A DNA stretch of 64,000 bases from Planctomycetota bacterium (GCA_003695705.1 RFHU01000377.1:1-64000); one strand, 5' to 3'. Positions 31,801-41,002 are shown, counted from the stretch's first letter. A program made the numbers and translations. The notes: a model not told the origin generated them from the sequence alone.

Positions 31801-32913
31801 CAGAACGTTGCTGGGCTTGAGGTCCCGGTGGACGACGCCGTGCTGGTGCGCGTGGTGCGCGGCGTGGCACACCTCCACCAAGATCTCCACGCCTCGGCGG
31901 ACGGGGAGGCTCTTGGAGCGGATCATGTCCTGCAGTTCCTGGCCTTCCACGTAGCCCATGGCGTAGTAGAGAAGGCCGTCGACCTCGCCCACGTCGAAGA
32001 CGGGGACGATGTTCGGGTGGTCCAGGCGCTGGGCGAGTTCGGACTCCGCCTTGAAGCGACGCTTGAGCTTCTCGGAGGCGAATTCGCCCGCGAGGAGCAC
32101 CTTGATGGCGACGACGCGCTCGGGCTGTCCCACGGGCGCAGCCTTGTAGACGACCCCCATGCCGCCGCGACCCAGCTCGCCCAGGATCTCGTAGGGGCCG
32201 AAGCGTTTGCCGACGCCGAGTTCGCCCGAGTCGAAGTCGTCGCTGAGTTCGAACTCGTCGGGCGCCGAGGCGGTGCTGCCGACGCGGCGCCCCGAGTCGT
32301 TCGGTCCGACCGCCAGGAAGGCAGGCGCGGGAGGAACGTGGGAATGATGCCCACTCCCCGGAGGCGGCGAGGCGCGTCCGCCCGTGGGATGCCAGGAGCC
32401 CGGAGGGGCCGGGGGGGAGGTGGCCGGGGAGCGCGCACTCCCAGGAACCGCCCGCGGACCGCTGTCGACCGGGCGCACGAAGGAGCCCACGCTCGTCCCC
32501 TGGGAGTGGGCGGGGAAGGGCCCGCTCCCCGGCGCGGTCCCGTAGCGACCCGAGGAGGGGACCTGCTGGACCTGGCGCGCGGAGGTGGTGCGAAAGGAGC
32601 CGCCGCTCGGGGGAGGAAGCCGGGCGGGCCCTCCGCAGCGCGGACAGGTTTGCGGACTGTTGGGGCTCGGCGCGAGGTACGCGCTCCGGCAGCGATAGCA
32701 GGCGCGACCGCGCCCTTCGATCTCGTTGCGCAGGCGCTGGAACCGCTCTACGTCGAGCTCGCGACGCTGGACGAGCAACTGGCCCAGGGAGCAGTCCTGC
32801 CCCCCGCGGATGCGCGCGTCGCGCTCCGCCACGAGGGCGGCGAGGCGCTCCGTGCCAACGAGCCGCTGCTCGGCAAGGAGTTGGCCCCACAGATGCTCGC
32901 GGGCTGCGTCCAT
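28888..32913 (-). CDS. Ser/Thr protein kinase with N-terminal tandem-helix module, zinc ribbon, TM helix and C-terminal TPR-like region
   Basis: CYRC-x15-CPRC zinc ribbon; LGRGGMGVVYKA, VHRDLKPSNVLV, DFGLA, GTPYYMPPEQA; TM AQAAVVAGAALAVVGAVGLVAAI; long helical repeat region. Confidence 0.88.
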   Translation of the reverse strand: MDAAREHLWGQLLAEQRLVGTERLAALVAERDARIRGGQDCSLGQLLVQRRELDVERFQRLRNEIEGRGRACYRCRSAYLAPSPNSPQTCPRCGGPARLPPPSGGSFRTTSARQVQQVPSSGRYGTAPGSGPFPAHSQGTSVGSFVRPVDSGPRAVPGSARSPATSPPAPPGSWHPTGGRASPPPGSGHHSHVPPAPAFLAVGPNDSGRRVGSTASAPDEFELSDDFDSGELGVGKRFGPYEILGELGRGGMGVVYKAAPVGQPERVVAIKVLLAGEFASEKLKRRFKAESELAQRLDHPNIVPVFDVGEVDGLLYYAMGYVEGQELQDMIRSKSLPVRRGVEILVEVCHAAHHAHQHGVVHRDLKPSNVLVAKDGTPYIMDFGLAKNLEADQGMTKSGVAIGTPYYMPPEQARGNHRAMDARSDVYALGAILYEVITRRVPFTAKTQNELLRKIVEEEPVPPRQVRPSAPPELEAICLKCLCKEKEGRYATALELAEDLERYLAGEPVRARKPSPLTAWLRKIRRNRAQAAVVAGAALAVVGAVGLVAAIHSNYQAERRREEARLRKEEERRAKEEAEAERKRREEAARRRKREQLAQRAERAVTGGQDAYAQARAASTYSELLRALGRSEAAFDDAVAYEAKLRPDSKPRPATAYRRGLVRRLRCSWKGALEDFLLAARSKEHRARANLAAGLIQLRQYGDREAAEALFEKAEAAEGLGPLEETEEKAAEEIAQAYLAHLRGAHESARKRLKRFLRSSERGSFEAEAYGALAYFLRLEGKPLGDDEAAREGLEAANKAVRSDKFRQVFLVDRAILLARRGRRPDAFEDQRTARNLDVDDPWAELAEAVIHSQPRGDDERRVRALRQAKEKARRRGEHALREVESFIAALEGATRERKEREAQARTIAQNCSKTVRFNGGGRLHSFPFDLVVPEGTRAVLLTLSEATTDIDLYVSRGQPKNLNECELQANTPSPDETLLLAGRGSRPLRSGRYAVLVVQPPSSRAKTSVKLTVRYFGPDQEPPFVWERLPALLFTTQANATRAQALLRQLTAGDHQGWLRGWLELEAREPAAKIGRVNLLTVQERLPAGFASREDFARLAAELAAELAAPKGRLPRYPEHLLIATATAEVYAGKVAEGLGRLKRAMEQNPRVLAFRIRAIQLLNHLGRYTEAEELGRVVLKHPQAGETPVAHAAIAETAVARKQEDLATKLLLRAALSKAAPPPLALRCIERLVRLRRFADALNAIRTVDARTPTTVDVNLEVLRAYCIAGQGKVENARQRLQTLRARVPPGRKELTTVLDRGLAALADGSYLGRKTDPEASGDSERSEPQPVRKKRRRR

Positions 32914-33014
32914 GGACCTCTGCTGGAGCGTAGTATGGCGGCCAGGCTTCGGCGCTACAAGGTATTGGACCCCTGTACCTCTGGCCCGCCAGCCCCCCCT
33001 TCCCGAGGCCCGCG

Positions 33015-33758
33015 ATGGCCCTCCTGAGCCTCCAAGACGTCTCGAAGCACTACCGGCTGGGAACCCAGCGCGTCCGCGCCCTCGATGGCTTCGATCTCGA
33101 AGTCGAGCGGGGCGAGTACGTGTCCATCATGGGCCCCTCGGGAAGCGGCAAGTCGACCCTCATGCACCTCTTGGGCTGCCTCGACACCCCCACGAGGGGG
33201 CGCTACTGCCTCGACGGAATCGATGTGGGGAACGCCTCGGACGACCGGCTGGCCGAGGTGCGCGGACGCAAGATCGGCTTCGTCTTCCAGACCTTCCATC
33301 TCCTGCCTCGCCTGAGCGCCGCTCAGAACGTGGCGCTTCCCCTCGGCTACCAGGGCGTCCCCTCCCGCGAGCGCCGCGCGAGAGCGCTCCGCGCCTTGGA
33401 GGCCGTCGAACTCGCGCACCGCGCAGAGCATCGCCCCAACGAGCTCAGCGGGGGAGAGCGCCAGCGAGTCGCCATCGCGCGGGCGCTGGTCGTCGAGCCT
33501 TCGCTGATTCTGGCGGACGAGCCCACCGGAAACCTGGACTCCAAGGTAGGCCGCGAGATCCTTGAACTCTTCGACCGCCTGCACGGGGAAGGCGCCACGC
33601 TCGTCGTAGTCACCCACGACGAGGGGGTCGCCCGTCACGCCCAGCGCATCATCCGCCTGCGCGACGGTCGGAAGGTAGCCGACGAGCCGACCGCACGCGC
33701 TACGCTCGGGGACGGCTACGGCCCGCTGGGCAGCGCCAGCGACCGCCCTTCGGGATGA
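33015..33758 (+). CDS. ABC transporter ATP-binding protein, LolD/MacB type
   Basis: GPSGSGKSTLMHLLGCLD, LSGGERQRVAIARAL, LADEPTGNLDS. Confidence 0.9.
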   Translation: MALLSLQDVSKHYRLGTQRVRALDGFDLEVERGEYVSIMGPSGSGKSTLMHLLGCLDTPTRGRYCLDGIDVGNASDDRLAEVRGRKIGFVFQTFHLLPRLSAAQNVALPLGYQGVPSRERRARALRALEAVELAHRAEHRPNELSGGERQRVAIARALVVEPSLILADEPTGNLDSKVGREILELFDRLHGEGATLVVVTHDEGVARHAQRIIRLRDGRKVADEPTARATLGDGYGPLGSASDRPSG

Positions 33759-33858
33759 CGAAGGACCTCGCCGCGCTCGGGAGCGGCGCCGAGGCCGCCG
33801 GCGCCACCGTGCCCGCCCTTGCGGGGCCCCGCCCACGACGGGCTATGCTCGGGACGAC

Positions 33859-34572
33859 GTGCGCGTTCCCAGGTTTTTCCACGACCGCTTGCCCCGCATG
33901 CCGGGGACGGCCTGCTCCCTCGAAGGCGACGAGGCGGTGCACCTCGCACGGGTCTTGCGCCTGCGGCCCGGAGACGAGGTGGAACTCTTCGACGGTCGAG
34001 GTGGAGTCGGACGCTTCCGCCTGGCGGAGGTCGGCCGCCGGCGATCGCGGCTGGAGCTCCTCTCGCGCCGCGGTGCGGCGCCGGCCCTCCCCTTCGCGGT
34101 CCACTGCGCCGTGGCAACCCCCAAGGGCAAGCGAGCGCATCGCCTCGTCGAAGCCCTCACCGAACTGGGTGCGGCAAGCTACGCGCCGCTCGTGTGCGCG
34201 CGCAGCGCCGCTCGCCCTCCCGAGCCCGAAACCGCGCTGCGCTGGGCGCAGGAGGCCTGCAAGCAGTGCGGCCGCGACCTGCTGCCCGCCATCGCCCCTC
34301 CCTTGGCGGCGGAGAACGTCCCGGCGCGAGTCCGCGAGCACCCCCTGTCCCTCCTCCTCGACCCGCGAGGCGCCGTCCCGCTGCGCGAAGCCCTGCCCGC
34401 CACCCCCTGCTCCACCTTGCTCCTGGTCGGACCCGAAGGCGGGTTCACCGACGCCGAGCGCGAAACCTTCGCCGCAGCCGGCGCCCGGTCCGTCGTCCTC
34501 GGCCCTTCGGTGCTGCGCATCGAGACCGCCGCCGCCGCCGCCCTCGCGGCCCTGGTCGCGGCGTGGGCGTGA
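33859..34572 (+). CDS. rsmE: 16S rRNA (uracil1498-N3)-methyltransferase
   Basis: LEGDEAVHLARVLRLRPGDEVELFDG, EALTELGAASYAPL, LLVGPEGGFTDAERE, LGPSVLRIETAAAAAL. Confidence 0.92.
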   Translation: MRVPRFFHDRLPRMPGTACSLEGDEAVHLARVLRLRPGDEVELFDGRGGVGRFRLAEVGRRRSRLELLSRRGAAPALPFAVHCAVATPKGKRAHRLVEALTELGAASYAPLVCARSAARPPEPETALRWAQEACKQCGRDLLPAIAPPLAAENVPARVREHPLSLLLDPRGAVPLREALPATPCSTLLLVGPEGGFTDAERETFAAAGARSVVLGPSVLRIETAAAAALAALVAAWA

Positions 34573-34642
34573 GCGCTGCGCGCGGGCGTCCCGCGGCGAC
34601 CGCCACTCCGCCGCCGGGAGCCGGCGGTCGCGGACTGCTACG

Positions 34643-35251
34643 ATGCCGCGCATGACCCCCGAGCGGATCGACGTGCGCGTCGCGCACCCGCACCGCTGCC
34701 CCTACTGCCACGACGCCGTGCGGCCCGAGGAGGAGAAGCACGCCTGCGAAGGGTGCATGGCGTGGATGCACGCCGAATGCTTCGCCGCCTACGCGGCCTG
34801 CGGCGCCTGCGGCCGCGCCCCGGCCGGAAGACCCGCGCCGGCGCCGGCGAGATCGCCAGGGGCACCGTCCCTCCTCGAGCGGGCCAAGGAGCTGAACGAG
34901 CGCATCGAGTCCCGAGGGTCCCCGATCGCAGACACGGCGGCGGAACGCTGCCGGGCTCCGGGCTGCCCTGAGGCGCGCCTGGTGGGGAGCAGCCTCTTCT
35001 GCGCACGCCACCGAGCCGAACACCGCCTGCGAAGCCGGCGGCAAGACGCAAGGACCCTGCTGGGGATCGGTCTGCTGAACTTGGTCGTTTTCGCGGGCAT
35101 CGCCTGGTTCTTGCGCGGATCCGGGGAAGCGCCGGGACGGGATGACGTGCTGGGCATTTTCTGGATCCTCAGCGCCTTCGGCGCCCTCGCAACCGCCTGG
35201 GGCGCCTGGGTGCTCGTTCGGGTCCGGCGGGAGGGGGATCCCAGCGGATGA
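34643..35251 (+). CDS. Membrane-anchored RING-finger-like zinc-binding protein
   Basis: CPYC-x12-CEGC-x4-H-x2-C-x6-CGAC ligand pattern, second cluster CRAPGCPEARLVGSSLFCARHRAEH, then two TM helices. Start 34643 or 34652. Confidence 0.7.
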   Translation: MPRMTPERIDVRVAHPHRCPYCHDAVRPEEEKHACEGCMAWMHAECFAAYAACGACGRAPAGRPAPAPARSPGAPSLLERAKELNERIESRGSPIADTAAERCRAPGCPEARLVGSSLFCARHRAEHRLRSRRQDARTLLGIGLLNLVVFAGIAWFLRGSGEAPGRDDVLGIFWILSAFGALATAWGAWVLVRVRREGDPSG

Positions 35252-35760
35252 AGCCCACCCGCAGCGACCATCTCAGCGACGCCGAACTCGCGCTGCGGGG
35301 ACTCTCGCGCGAGAGCGACCTGCGGCTCGATGCGGAGGGGCGCTTTTGGTTCGGGCCTTCGCTCTGCACCCATCCGGGAGTGACCGCGGCCTTCGCGCGC
35401 TGGATCGAGCGCCACCCGTCGGGGCGCTACGTGCTGCGCACCGACTGGCACTACGTCTACCTGCAGGTGGACGGGGCGCCCCTCCACGCACGCGCCGTCG
35501 AGGACGGCCCCGAAGGTCCGGTCCTCCGCCTCGCGGGCGGAGAACGCGAGCCCCTCCGCCCCGAGACCTTGCGCGAGGGCCCCGACGGAACGCTCTACGC
35601 CAGCGGGCGCGACGGGTCGTGGCCCGTGCGGCTCGGCCCTGGGGCGGCCTTGGACCTCGGCGCGTGGCTCGTCGCCGGGCCCGAGGGACGTCCCTGCTTC
35701 GAAGCCGGCGGGCGGCGGCACCCGATCCCGCGGGCGGAGGACCCCCTGCGGAATGCTTGA
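35248..35760 (+). CDS. DUF1285-like protein
   Basis: ATGA overlap with upstream gene; DLRLDAEGRFWF...HPGVTAAFARWIERHPSGRYVLRTDWHYVYLQVDGAPL resembles DUF1285. Confidence 0.45.
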   Translation: MKPTRSDHLSDAELALRGLSRESDLRLDAEGRFWFGPSLCTHPGVTAAFARWIERHPSGRYVLRTDWHYVYLQVDGAPLHARAVEDGPEGPVLRLAGGEREPLRPETLREGPDGTLYASGRDGSWPVRLGPGAALDLGAWLVAGPEGRPCFEAGGRRHPIPRAEDPLRNA

Positions 35761-35785
35761 GGCGGACGCGCGCCCCAGCGACCGA

Positions 35786-37171
35786 TCAGCGCGGAGGTCC
35801 GGGGGGGTCCGGTGCGACGGCGAAGACGGCCACCGGAGACTCGAGCCCGGGAAGCACCCAGGGGTCGGCGGCGCCTCGGCTCCAGAGGGCGTCGCGGAGC
35901 GCCGGTCGGGTATCCAGCCAACGGGGCAGGGGCACGAGGACCACGAGCGGTCCGCCGAAGCGTCGCGCGAAGAGCACGCCCTCGGGGTCCGGAGTCACGG
36001 GACCGTAGGCCGGGCAGAGTTCGGCCCCCGGCCCGAGGGCGAGGACTTCCCCGGCCCCGAATTCGGCGGCTCGCTGTCGCGCAACCCGGACCCCGCCGCG
36101 CAGGTCGTGGACCTCGGCCCGCGCCTGGCCGGCGAGGGAGAGGACACCGGTCCCGAGCAGGGCGGCGGCAAGGGCCGAGCCCACCGAACGCGGCAAGGCC
36201 AAGGCCACAGCACAAGCCACCAGCGCCAACAGCGAAGGAACGGCGAAGCCCAGGAAGCGGGGGTAGCCCTGCGGCCCAAGCAGGACCAGGAGGCCGCTCG
36301 CCACCAACGGGGCGCAGAGGAGCGCGGCGGAGCGCTGGCGGCGGCGCGCAAGGGCCCAGGCACCCAGGCCCGCGCACGCGAAGAGGAGCAGCCCGAGCCC
36401 AGGCCGCCCACCGCCGAAGAGCGAGAGGGCGGCCGCGCCGTCGATGCGCCCCGGCGGGAGGGTGGGGAGCTCTCCGCCGAAGCTGCGGCGCACGAACTTC
36501 CAGGTCCGCCCCAGGATCGGCGCCCAAAGGAGCAGCCCGGCGAGGTGCCCGGTCCCCAGGGCCGCCGCGAGCCGCGCGCGCCGGCCGGGCTGAGCGAGGA
36601 GCAACGCCGCCCCCGAGACGCTCAGGCTGGCGGCGACGAAGGTCGCGTGCGCCCAGAAGCCCAGGGCAACGACGAGCGTCAGGGCGACGCTCGCTCCGCG
36701 GACACTCGCCGACGACCTCGCGCGCGCGAGGCGTTCCACCGCTCCCGGGAGCAGGGCGGCGCAGAGGAGCAGGGGCGCGTAGCCACGGACCTGCTGCGAG
36801 GCCAGCGTGGGCCACGGGCCGAGGGCCAGCAGGGCGCCGGCGAGGAAGCCCGCCCGGCGTCCCGCGAGGCGGGCGACGGACGCCCCCAGGGCCGGCGCTG
36901 CCAAGGCGCCGAGGACCACGAAGGGGAGCCGCAGGCCGACCTCGCCCTCGGCGAAGCGAGCCGCCGCCCAGGCGAAGAGCGAGGCCAGGGGATGGTTGGC
37001 GGCCGCGACCTGCTCGCCCACGGCCCGCGCGGGCGAGGTCGCGAAGCGGGTGAGGGTGAAGAGCTCGTCGTAGCCGAGGCTGCGCCCCAGGCCGGGCAGG
37101 CGTGCAAGGAACGCCAGGACGAAGAGGAAGGCCCCCGCGGGGCGCTGAAGCGCGGGCGCTGACCCGCTCAC
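35786..37171 (-). CDS. Glycosyltransferase family 39-like membrane protein
   Basis: LARLPGLGRSLGYDELFTLTRFATSP...NHPLASLFAWAAARFA plus many TM helices; GTG at 37171 overlaps upstream stop. Confidence 0.7.
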   Translation of the reverse strand: MSGSAPALQRPAGAFLFVLAFLARLPGLGRSLGYDELFTLTRFATSPARAVGEQVAAANHPLASLFAWAAARFAEGEVGLRLPFVVLGALAAPALGASVARLAGRRAGFLAGALLALGPWPTLASQQVRGYAPLLLCAALLPGAVERLARARSSASVRGASVALTLVVALGFWAHATFVAASLSVSGAALLLAQPGRRARLAAALGTGHLAGLLLWAPILGRTWKFVRRSFGGELPTLPPGRIDGAAALSLFGGGRPGLGLLLFACAGLGAWALARRRQRSAALLCAPLVASGLLVLLGPQGYPRFLGFAVPSLLALVACAVALALPRSVGSALAAALLGTGVLSLAGQARAEVHDLRGGVRVARQRAAEFGAGEVLALGPGAELCPAYGPVTPDPEGVLFARRFGGPLVVLVPLPRWLDTRPALRDALWSRGAADPWVLPGLESPVAVFAVAPDPPGPPR

Positions 37172-38214
37172 GCCGGCCGTGCTTCGGCCAGGTCGAGCCG
37201 CCGGCGCGGTCGCGGATCGCGCCGCTCGTCGCCGACCTCGAAGGCGGCGACGCCGCGAGCGACGAGCCGGCGGGCAAGCTCCCAGCCGGGGCCACGGCGC
37301 TCGAAGAGGTCGAGGGTCACGTCGGCCGCTTCGGTGTGGTTGCAATAGACCCGCCGCCCGTCGGGGTCGCGGTATTCCACGCTCACGAAGTCCTCGGGGG
37401 ACGCGCTCACGGTTCCGCGCAAGAACAGGTCGCGCTTGTAGGCCTCGAAGGACCACGAACCGAGGGAAAAGCGGCTTTCGGTGGTCCAGAGTTCGTGGGG
37501 CCCGCTCCAGGTCAGACGGCGCCCGGGCGCCAGGCGCAGGCAAAGGGGCGAGGCCGGGGGGAGGAGCAGGCCGCCCTTGCGAACCCGCGCGCTCACGCCC
37601 TCGAAGATGGCGGCCGGCGCGCCTTCGAATTCGTTGCAGTGGACCCAGGCCCAGCGGCTGGCGTGGCGCCGACCGAAGACGTGGCCTTGTTCGCCCACCG
37701 CGTTGCGCAAGCGGATCTCGCGCTCACCCACCCGAACGATCCCGCTGGCGCGGAAGCGGAGCCCGGGGGTCGCCACGGCGCTGCTGGCGATGCCGAGGCG
37801 GTAGAGGACCGGAGAGACGTGGCGAAAGCCGCGCGCGTCGTTCTCGTCGAGGCGCAGGTCCCAGGCGATGCGCCGCGCCCCGTGGCCCACCGCCCCGCAG
37901 GCGAGCCCGGCGGCGCTGCCGACCTCGAAGCGCGCGGGGCCCAGCTCGATGTCGAAGACCTTTCCGTTCGAGCGGTCCAAGAAGCGCTTCAAAGGGTAGC
38001 GGTCGAGGAGTTCCAGCGCCCTGCCTGCGCCGTTGCCGCCGGGCGGGAAGCTGAACGCCCACAGGCAGGCCTCTCCGGGCAAACCGTCCGGGGGCACGTG
38101 GATCGAAACGCGGAACCAGAAGGCCCAGCCGCTCTCCGGGTCTCGAAGGGTGAGGTACCACGCCTCGTAGAGGCCCCGCTGGCCGCGCCACTCCCTGCGG
38201 TTCAACCCGCTCAC
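37168..38214 (-). CDS. Lipocalin-like (AttH/hydroxyneurosporene-synthase-like) protein, function unknown
   Basis: YEAWYLTLRDPESGWAFWFRVSIHVP, WVHCNEFEG; beta-rich; GTG at 38214. Confidence 0.45.
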   Translation of the reverse strand: MSGLNRREWRGQRGLYEAWYLTLRDPESGWAFWFRVSIHVPPDGLPGEACLWAFSFPPGGNGAGRALELLDRYPLKRFLDRSNGKVFDIELGPARFEVGSAAGLACGAVGHGARRIAWDLRLDENDARGFRHVSPVLYRLGIASSAVATPGLRFRASGIVRVGEREIRLRNAVGEQGHVFGRRHASRWAWVHCNEFEGAPAAIFEGVSARVRKGGLLLPPASPLCLRLAPGRRLTWSGPHELWTTESRFSLGSWSFEAYKRDLFLRGTVSASPEDFVSVEYRDPDGRRVYCNHTEAADVTLDLFERRGPGWELARRLVARGVAAFEVGDERRDPRPRRRLDLAEARPA

Positions 38215-38407
38215 GGGCGAAAATGCTACCGCCTGGGGCGGAGGGAGCGGAGCCTCAGCGAAGGACTCCGGCGAGTGGCAGGGCGCAAGCTGCCCTCGCG
38301 CCACCGCCAGGGTGCCGCCGCCGCGTAGACCGCGGGAGCCTGCGCGCGGAGGGAACCGCGACGCCGCACCGCTTCGCGTAGACTCGGGTCCGCCTGGGGA
38401 GGACACG

Positions 38408-41002
38408 GTGCGGGGCGTCTCGTGCTGCTGGGTCTTGACGTGCGCTGCGGCGACGGCAGCGGCGGCGGCGCCGGAGGAGTCGGCGACGCCGCCGGCGAGC
38501 GAGGCCGACCGGCGGGCGGCCAGCGAGGCGGCAACCCAGGCAGGCGTCCACGCCTACCGGGCGAAACGCTGGGCCCAAGCCGTCGCCGCGCACGGACGCG
38601 CCATTGCGCTCTGGCCCGAGAACGCACGATCCCTCAACGACCTCGCCTGGATCTTGCTCACCGCGCCCGACGAAGGGCTGCGGGATCCGCGCCGGGCCTT
38701 GGAACTCGCCCGCCGGGCGGTGGCCATCGAGCCGCGCGCGCACGCCTACCTCGACACCCTGGCCACGGCCTGGGACCGCATCGGGCGCTCGCGGAAGGCC
38801 GCGCGGCTCGAGTTCGAGGCCACGCGTCTCGACCCGCAGGACGTCTACGGCGAGCATCTCGTCCGCTTCGCGCAGCGGGCGCGCTCGGGCGCCGCAGGAA
38901 ACGGGCGTGCCGTGGCCGAGGCCACGGGACTCGAGGCGTGGGGCTGGCGGGTCCGAGCTTGCGCCGCCACTCCGCCCCGCGCGGCGCGACCGCTGTGGGA
39001 GCGGGCCCTCTCGCTCGTGGCCCACGTCGAGGGTGGCGACCTGCGAGCGCTCGCCGTGCGGGGCGAGGCGCTCGCGGCCCTCGGACGATGGGCCGAGGCC
39101 GAAGTCGCCCTCGGCGAGGCCGTGGCCCACGGAGCCGATCGCCTGGTGCCGGCGCTTTGGGTCCACCGCGCCCAGGCGCTCGAGGCCCTGGGGCACCGAA
39201 CGGAGGCCGCGGCAGCCCTGGAGGAGGCGCTCGCCCGCCGGCCCTCGGCGCACGATCTGTGGCATCGCCTGGCGGAGACCTGGCGCGCCCTGGAGCGGCC
39301 CGAGCGCGTCGCCGACGCAGTGTCCCGGGGCGTTGCCGCCGTCTCCTCGGCGTCGCCGCTCTGGGCCACCCGAGTACGGGCCCGCTTGCACCGCGTGGCG
39401 GCGCGCGCCTTCGCCGACGCCCTCGCGCGCGCGCGAACGGGCCTCCCGCCCGAGGCTCCCGACCCGCCGGCGGCCGCGGCCGCGCGGCGCGGTTGGCGCG
39501 ACGCGCTGGTCCGCTCCGTCGCCGCCCGGAGCGAAAACGACGCCGCGGACCGGCGCATCGCCGAACTCGACGCGCGCCTGCGCAACGGCGCCCCGCAACC
39601 CTCCCGCGCGGACCTGCGCGCGCGCCTGGGCCGCGAAGTGCTCGGCGTCGAAGAGGCGCCGCGCTTTCGCGCGGAGCCTTTGCCCGGAGGCGTCCGCGCA
39701 CGGCGCGTGGCCCTCGGCGACGTCGACGACGACGGCGACCTCGACATCGTGACCGACGGCTCGCGTCTGCTGCGCAACGACGGGGGAGGACGCTTTCGCC
39801 TCGACGAAGACTCCGGCCTGCGACCTGGCAGCCAGGGCGGTGTGCTCGGCGACGTGGACCGAGACGGTGACCTCGATCTCTTCGCCTTCGGCGGCGGACG
39901 AGCGGGGGACCGACTCTACCTCAACCAAGGAGGCGGTCGCTTCCGCGACGTCGCCGGCGCGGGCGGCGCGCGCGACGCGCTCCCCAGCCAGGCCGCGGCC
40001 CTCGGCGACCTGAACGGCGACGGAGCCCTCGACCTCTACGTCGCCAACTACGAGCGCCCGGGCCCGCCCCTCGGTCGCGGAACGCGGGACCGGCTCTACT
40101 TCGGCGACGGTCGCGGCGGCTTTCGCGACGCCTCGACGCGCCTCGGCAGCGCCGCGGCGCTCTGCGCGCGTGGCGCGAGCATGGCCGACGTCGACGGCGA
40201 CGGCGACCTCGACCTGTTCGTGCCGACCTATCGCCTGCAGCGGGACCTGCTGTGGATCAACGAGGGGTCGGGGAAGCTGCGCGAGGAGGGGCGCGAGCGC
40301 GGCGTGGCGGGGCGTGCAACCCGCGGCGCGTACGGCCACGGCATCGGGGCGGCCTGGGGGGACCTGGACCGAGACGGAGACCTCGACTTGGTCGTGGCGC
40401 GCCTGGCGCACCCACGCTTCATCGAATTCAGCGACACCACGGCCGTCTACCTGCAGCAAGCAGACGGTCGCTTTCGCCGTGCATCCGGACGGGCGGGAAT
40501 CGCCTTCGAGGAAACCCACGCGAACCCGACCCTCTTCGACGCCGACGACGACGGAGACCTCGACCTGTTCTTGACCAGCACCTACCCCGGACGGCCCAGC
40601 AGCCTCTGGCGCAACCTGCTCTGCGAGACGGGAACTCTGCGCTTCGAGGACGTGACCTGGGTGGCCAGCGCGCGCCTCTACGATGGCTGGGGAGCGGCGG
40701 CGGGCGACCTCGACGGCGACGGCGACCTCGACCTCGCCGTCTCGGCGGGAGGACGACTGCGCCTGCTCATGAACCGGGGCGCGGAGGGGACGAACCCCCG
40801 CAGCCTGCGGGTTCGGCTGCGTGGCACGCGCGGCGACGCCTGGGGCGTGGGCGCGACGGCGATCCTGCGCAGCCCTGGCGCCCCGCCGCTCCTCGAGGCG
40901 GTACGACTGGGAGAAGGCACCGGCTGCCAATCGGAACCGGTGCTCCACTTCGGCCTGGGGCAGCGAAGGGGTCCGTTCTCGCTGGAGGTGCGCTGGCCCT
41001 AG
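38408..41002 (+). CDS. TPR + FG-GAP/VCBS (CRTAC1/ASPIC-UnbV) exported protein, apparently truncated by an in-frame TAG
   Basis: Signal-like MRGVSCCWVLTCAAATAAAAA; TPR NDLAWILLTAPDEGLRDPRRALELARRAV; repeated D(V/L)D(R/G)DGDLDL loops; C-terminal LEVRWP then TAG at 41000. Confidence 0.8.
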   Translation: MRGVSCCWVLTCAAATAAAAAPEESATPPASEADRRAASEAATQAGVHAYRAKRWAQAVAAHGRAIALWPENARSLNDLAWILLTAPDEGLRDPRRALELARRAVAIEPRAHAYLDTLATAWDRIGRSRKAARLEFEATRLDPQDVYGEHLVRFAQRARSGAAGNGRAVAEATGLEAWGWRVRACAATPPRAARPLWERALSLVAHVEGGDLRALAVRGEALAALGRWAEAEVALGEAVAHGADRLVPALWVHRAQALEALGHRTEAAAALEEALARRPSAHDLWHRLAETWRALERPERVADAVSRGVAAVSSASPLWATRVRARLHRVAARAFADALARARTGLPPEAPDPPAAAAARRGWRDALVRSVAARSENDAADRRIAELDARLRNGAPQPSRADLRARLGREVLGVEEAPRFRAEPLPGGVRARRVALGDVDDDGDLDIVTDGSRLLRNDGGGRFRLDEDSGLRPGSQGGVLGDVDRDGDLDLFAFGGGRAGDRLYLNQGGGRFRDVAGAGGARDALPSQAAALGDLNGDGALDLYVANYERPGPPLGRGTRDRLYFGDGRGGFRDASTRLGSAAALCARGASMADVDGDGDLDLFVPTYRLQRDLLWINEGSGKLREEGRERGVAGRATRGAYGHGIGAAWGDLDRDGDLDLVVARLAHPRFIEFSDTTAVYLQQADGRFRRASGRAGIAFEETHANPTLFDADDDGDLDLFLTSTYPGRPSSLWRNLLCETGTLRFEDVTWVASARLYDGWGAAAGDLDGDGDLDLAVSAGGRLRLLMNRGAEGTNPRSLRVRLRGTRGDAWGVGATAILRSPGAPPLLEAVRLGEGTGCQSEPVLHFGLGQRRGPFSLEVRWP

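Noticed and set aside
41000-41002. Pyrrolysine or recoded TAG explanation for the CRTAC1 stop
   Set aside because: TAG serves as a normal stop for groEL, pilB, pilT and preA, and the affected position is normally Ser; a point mutation is simpler.
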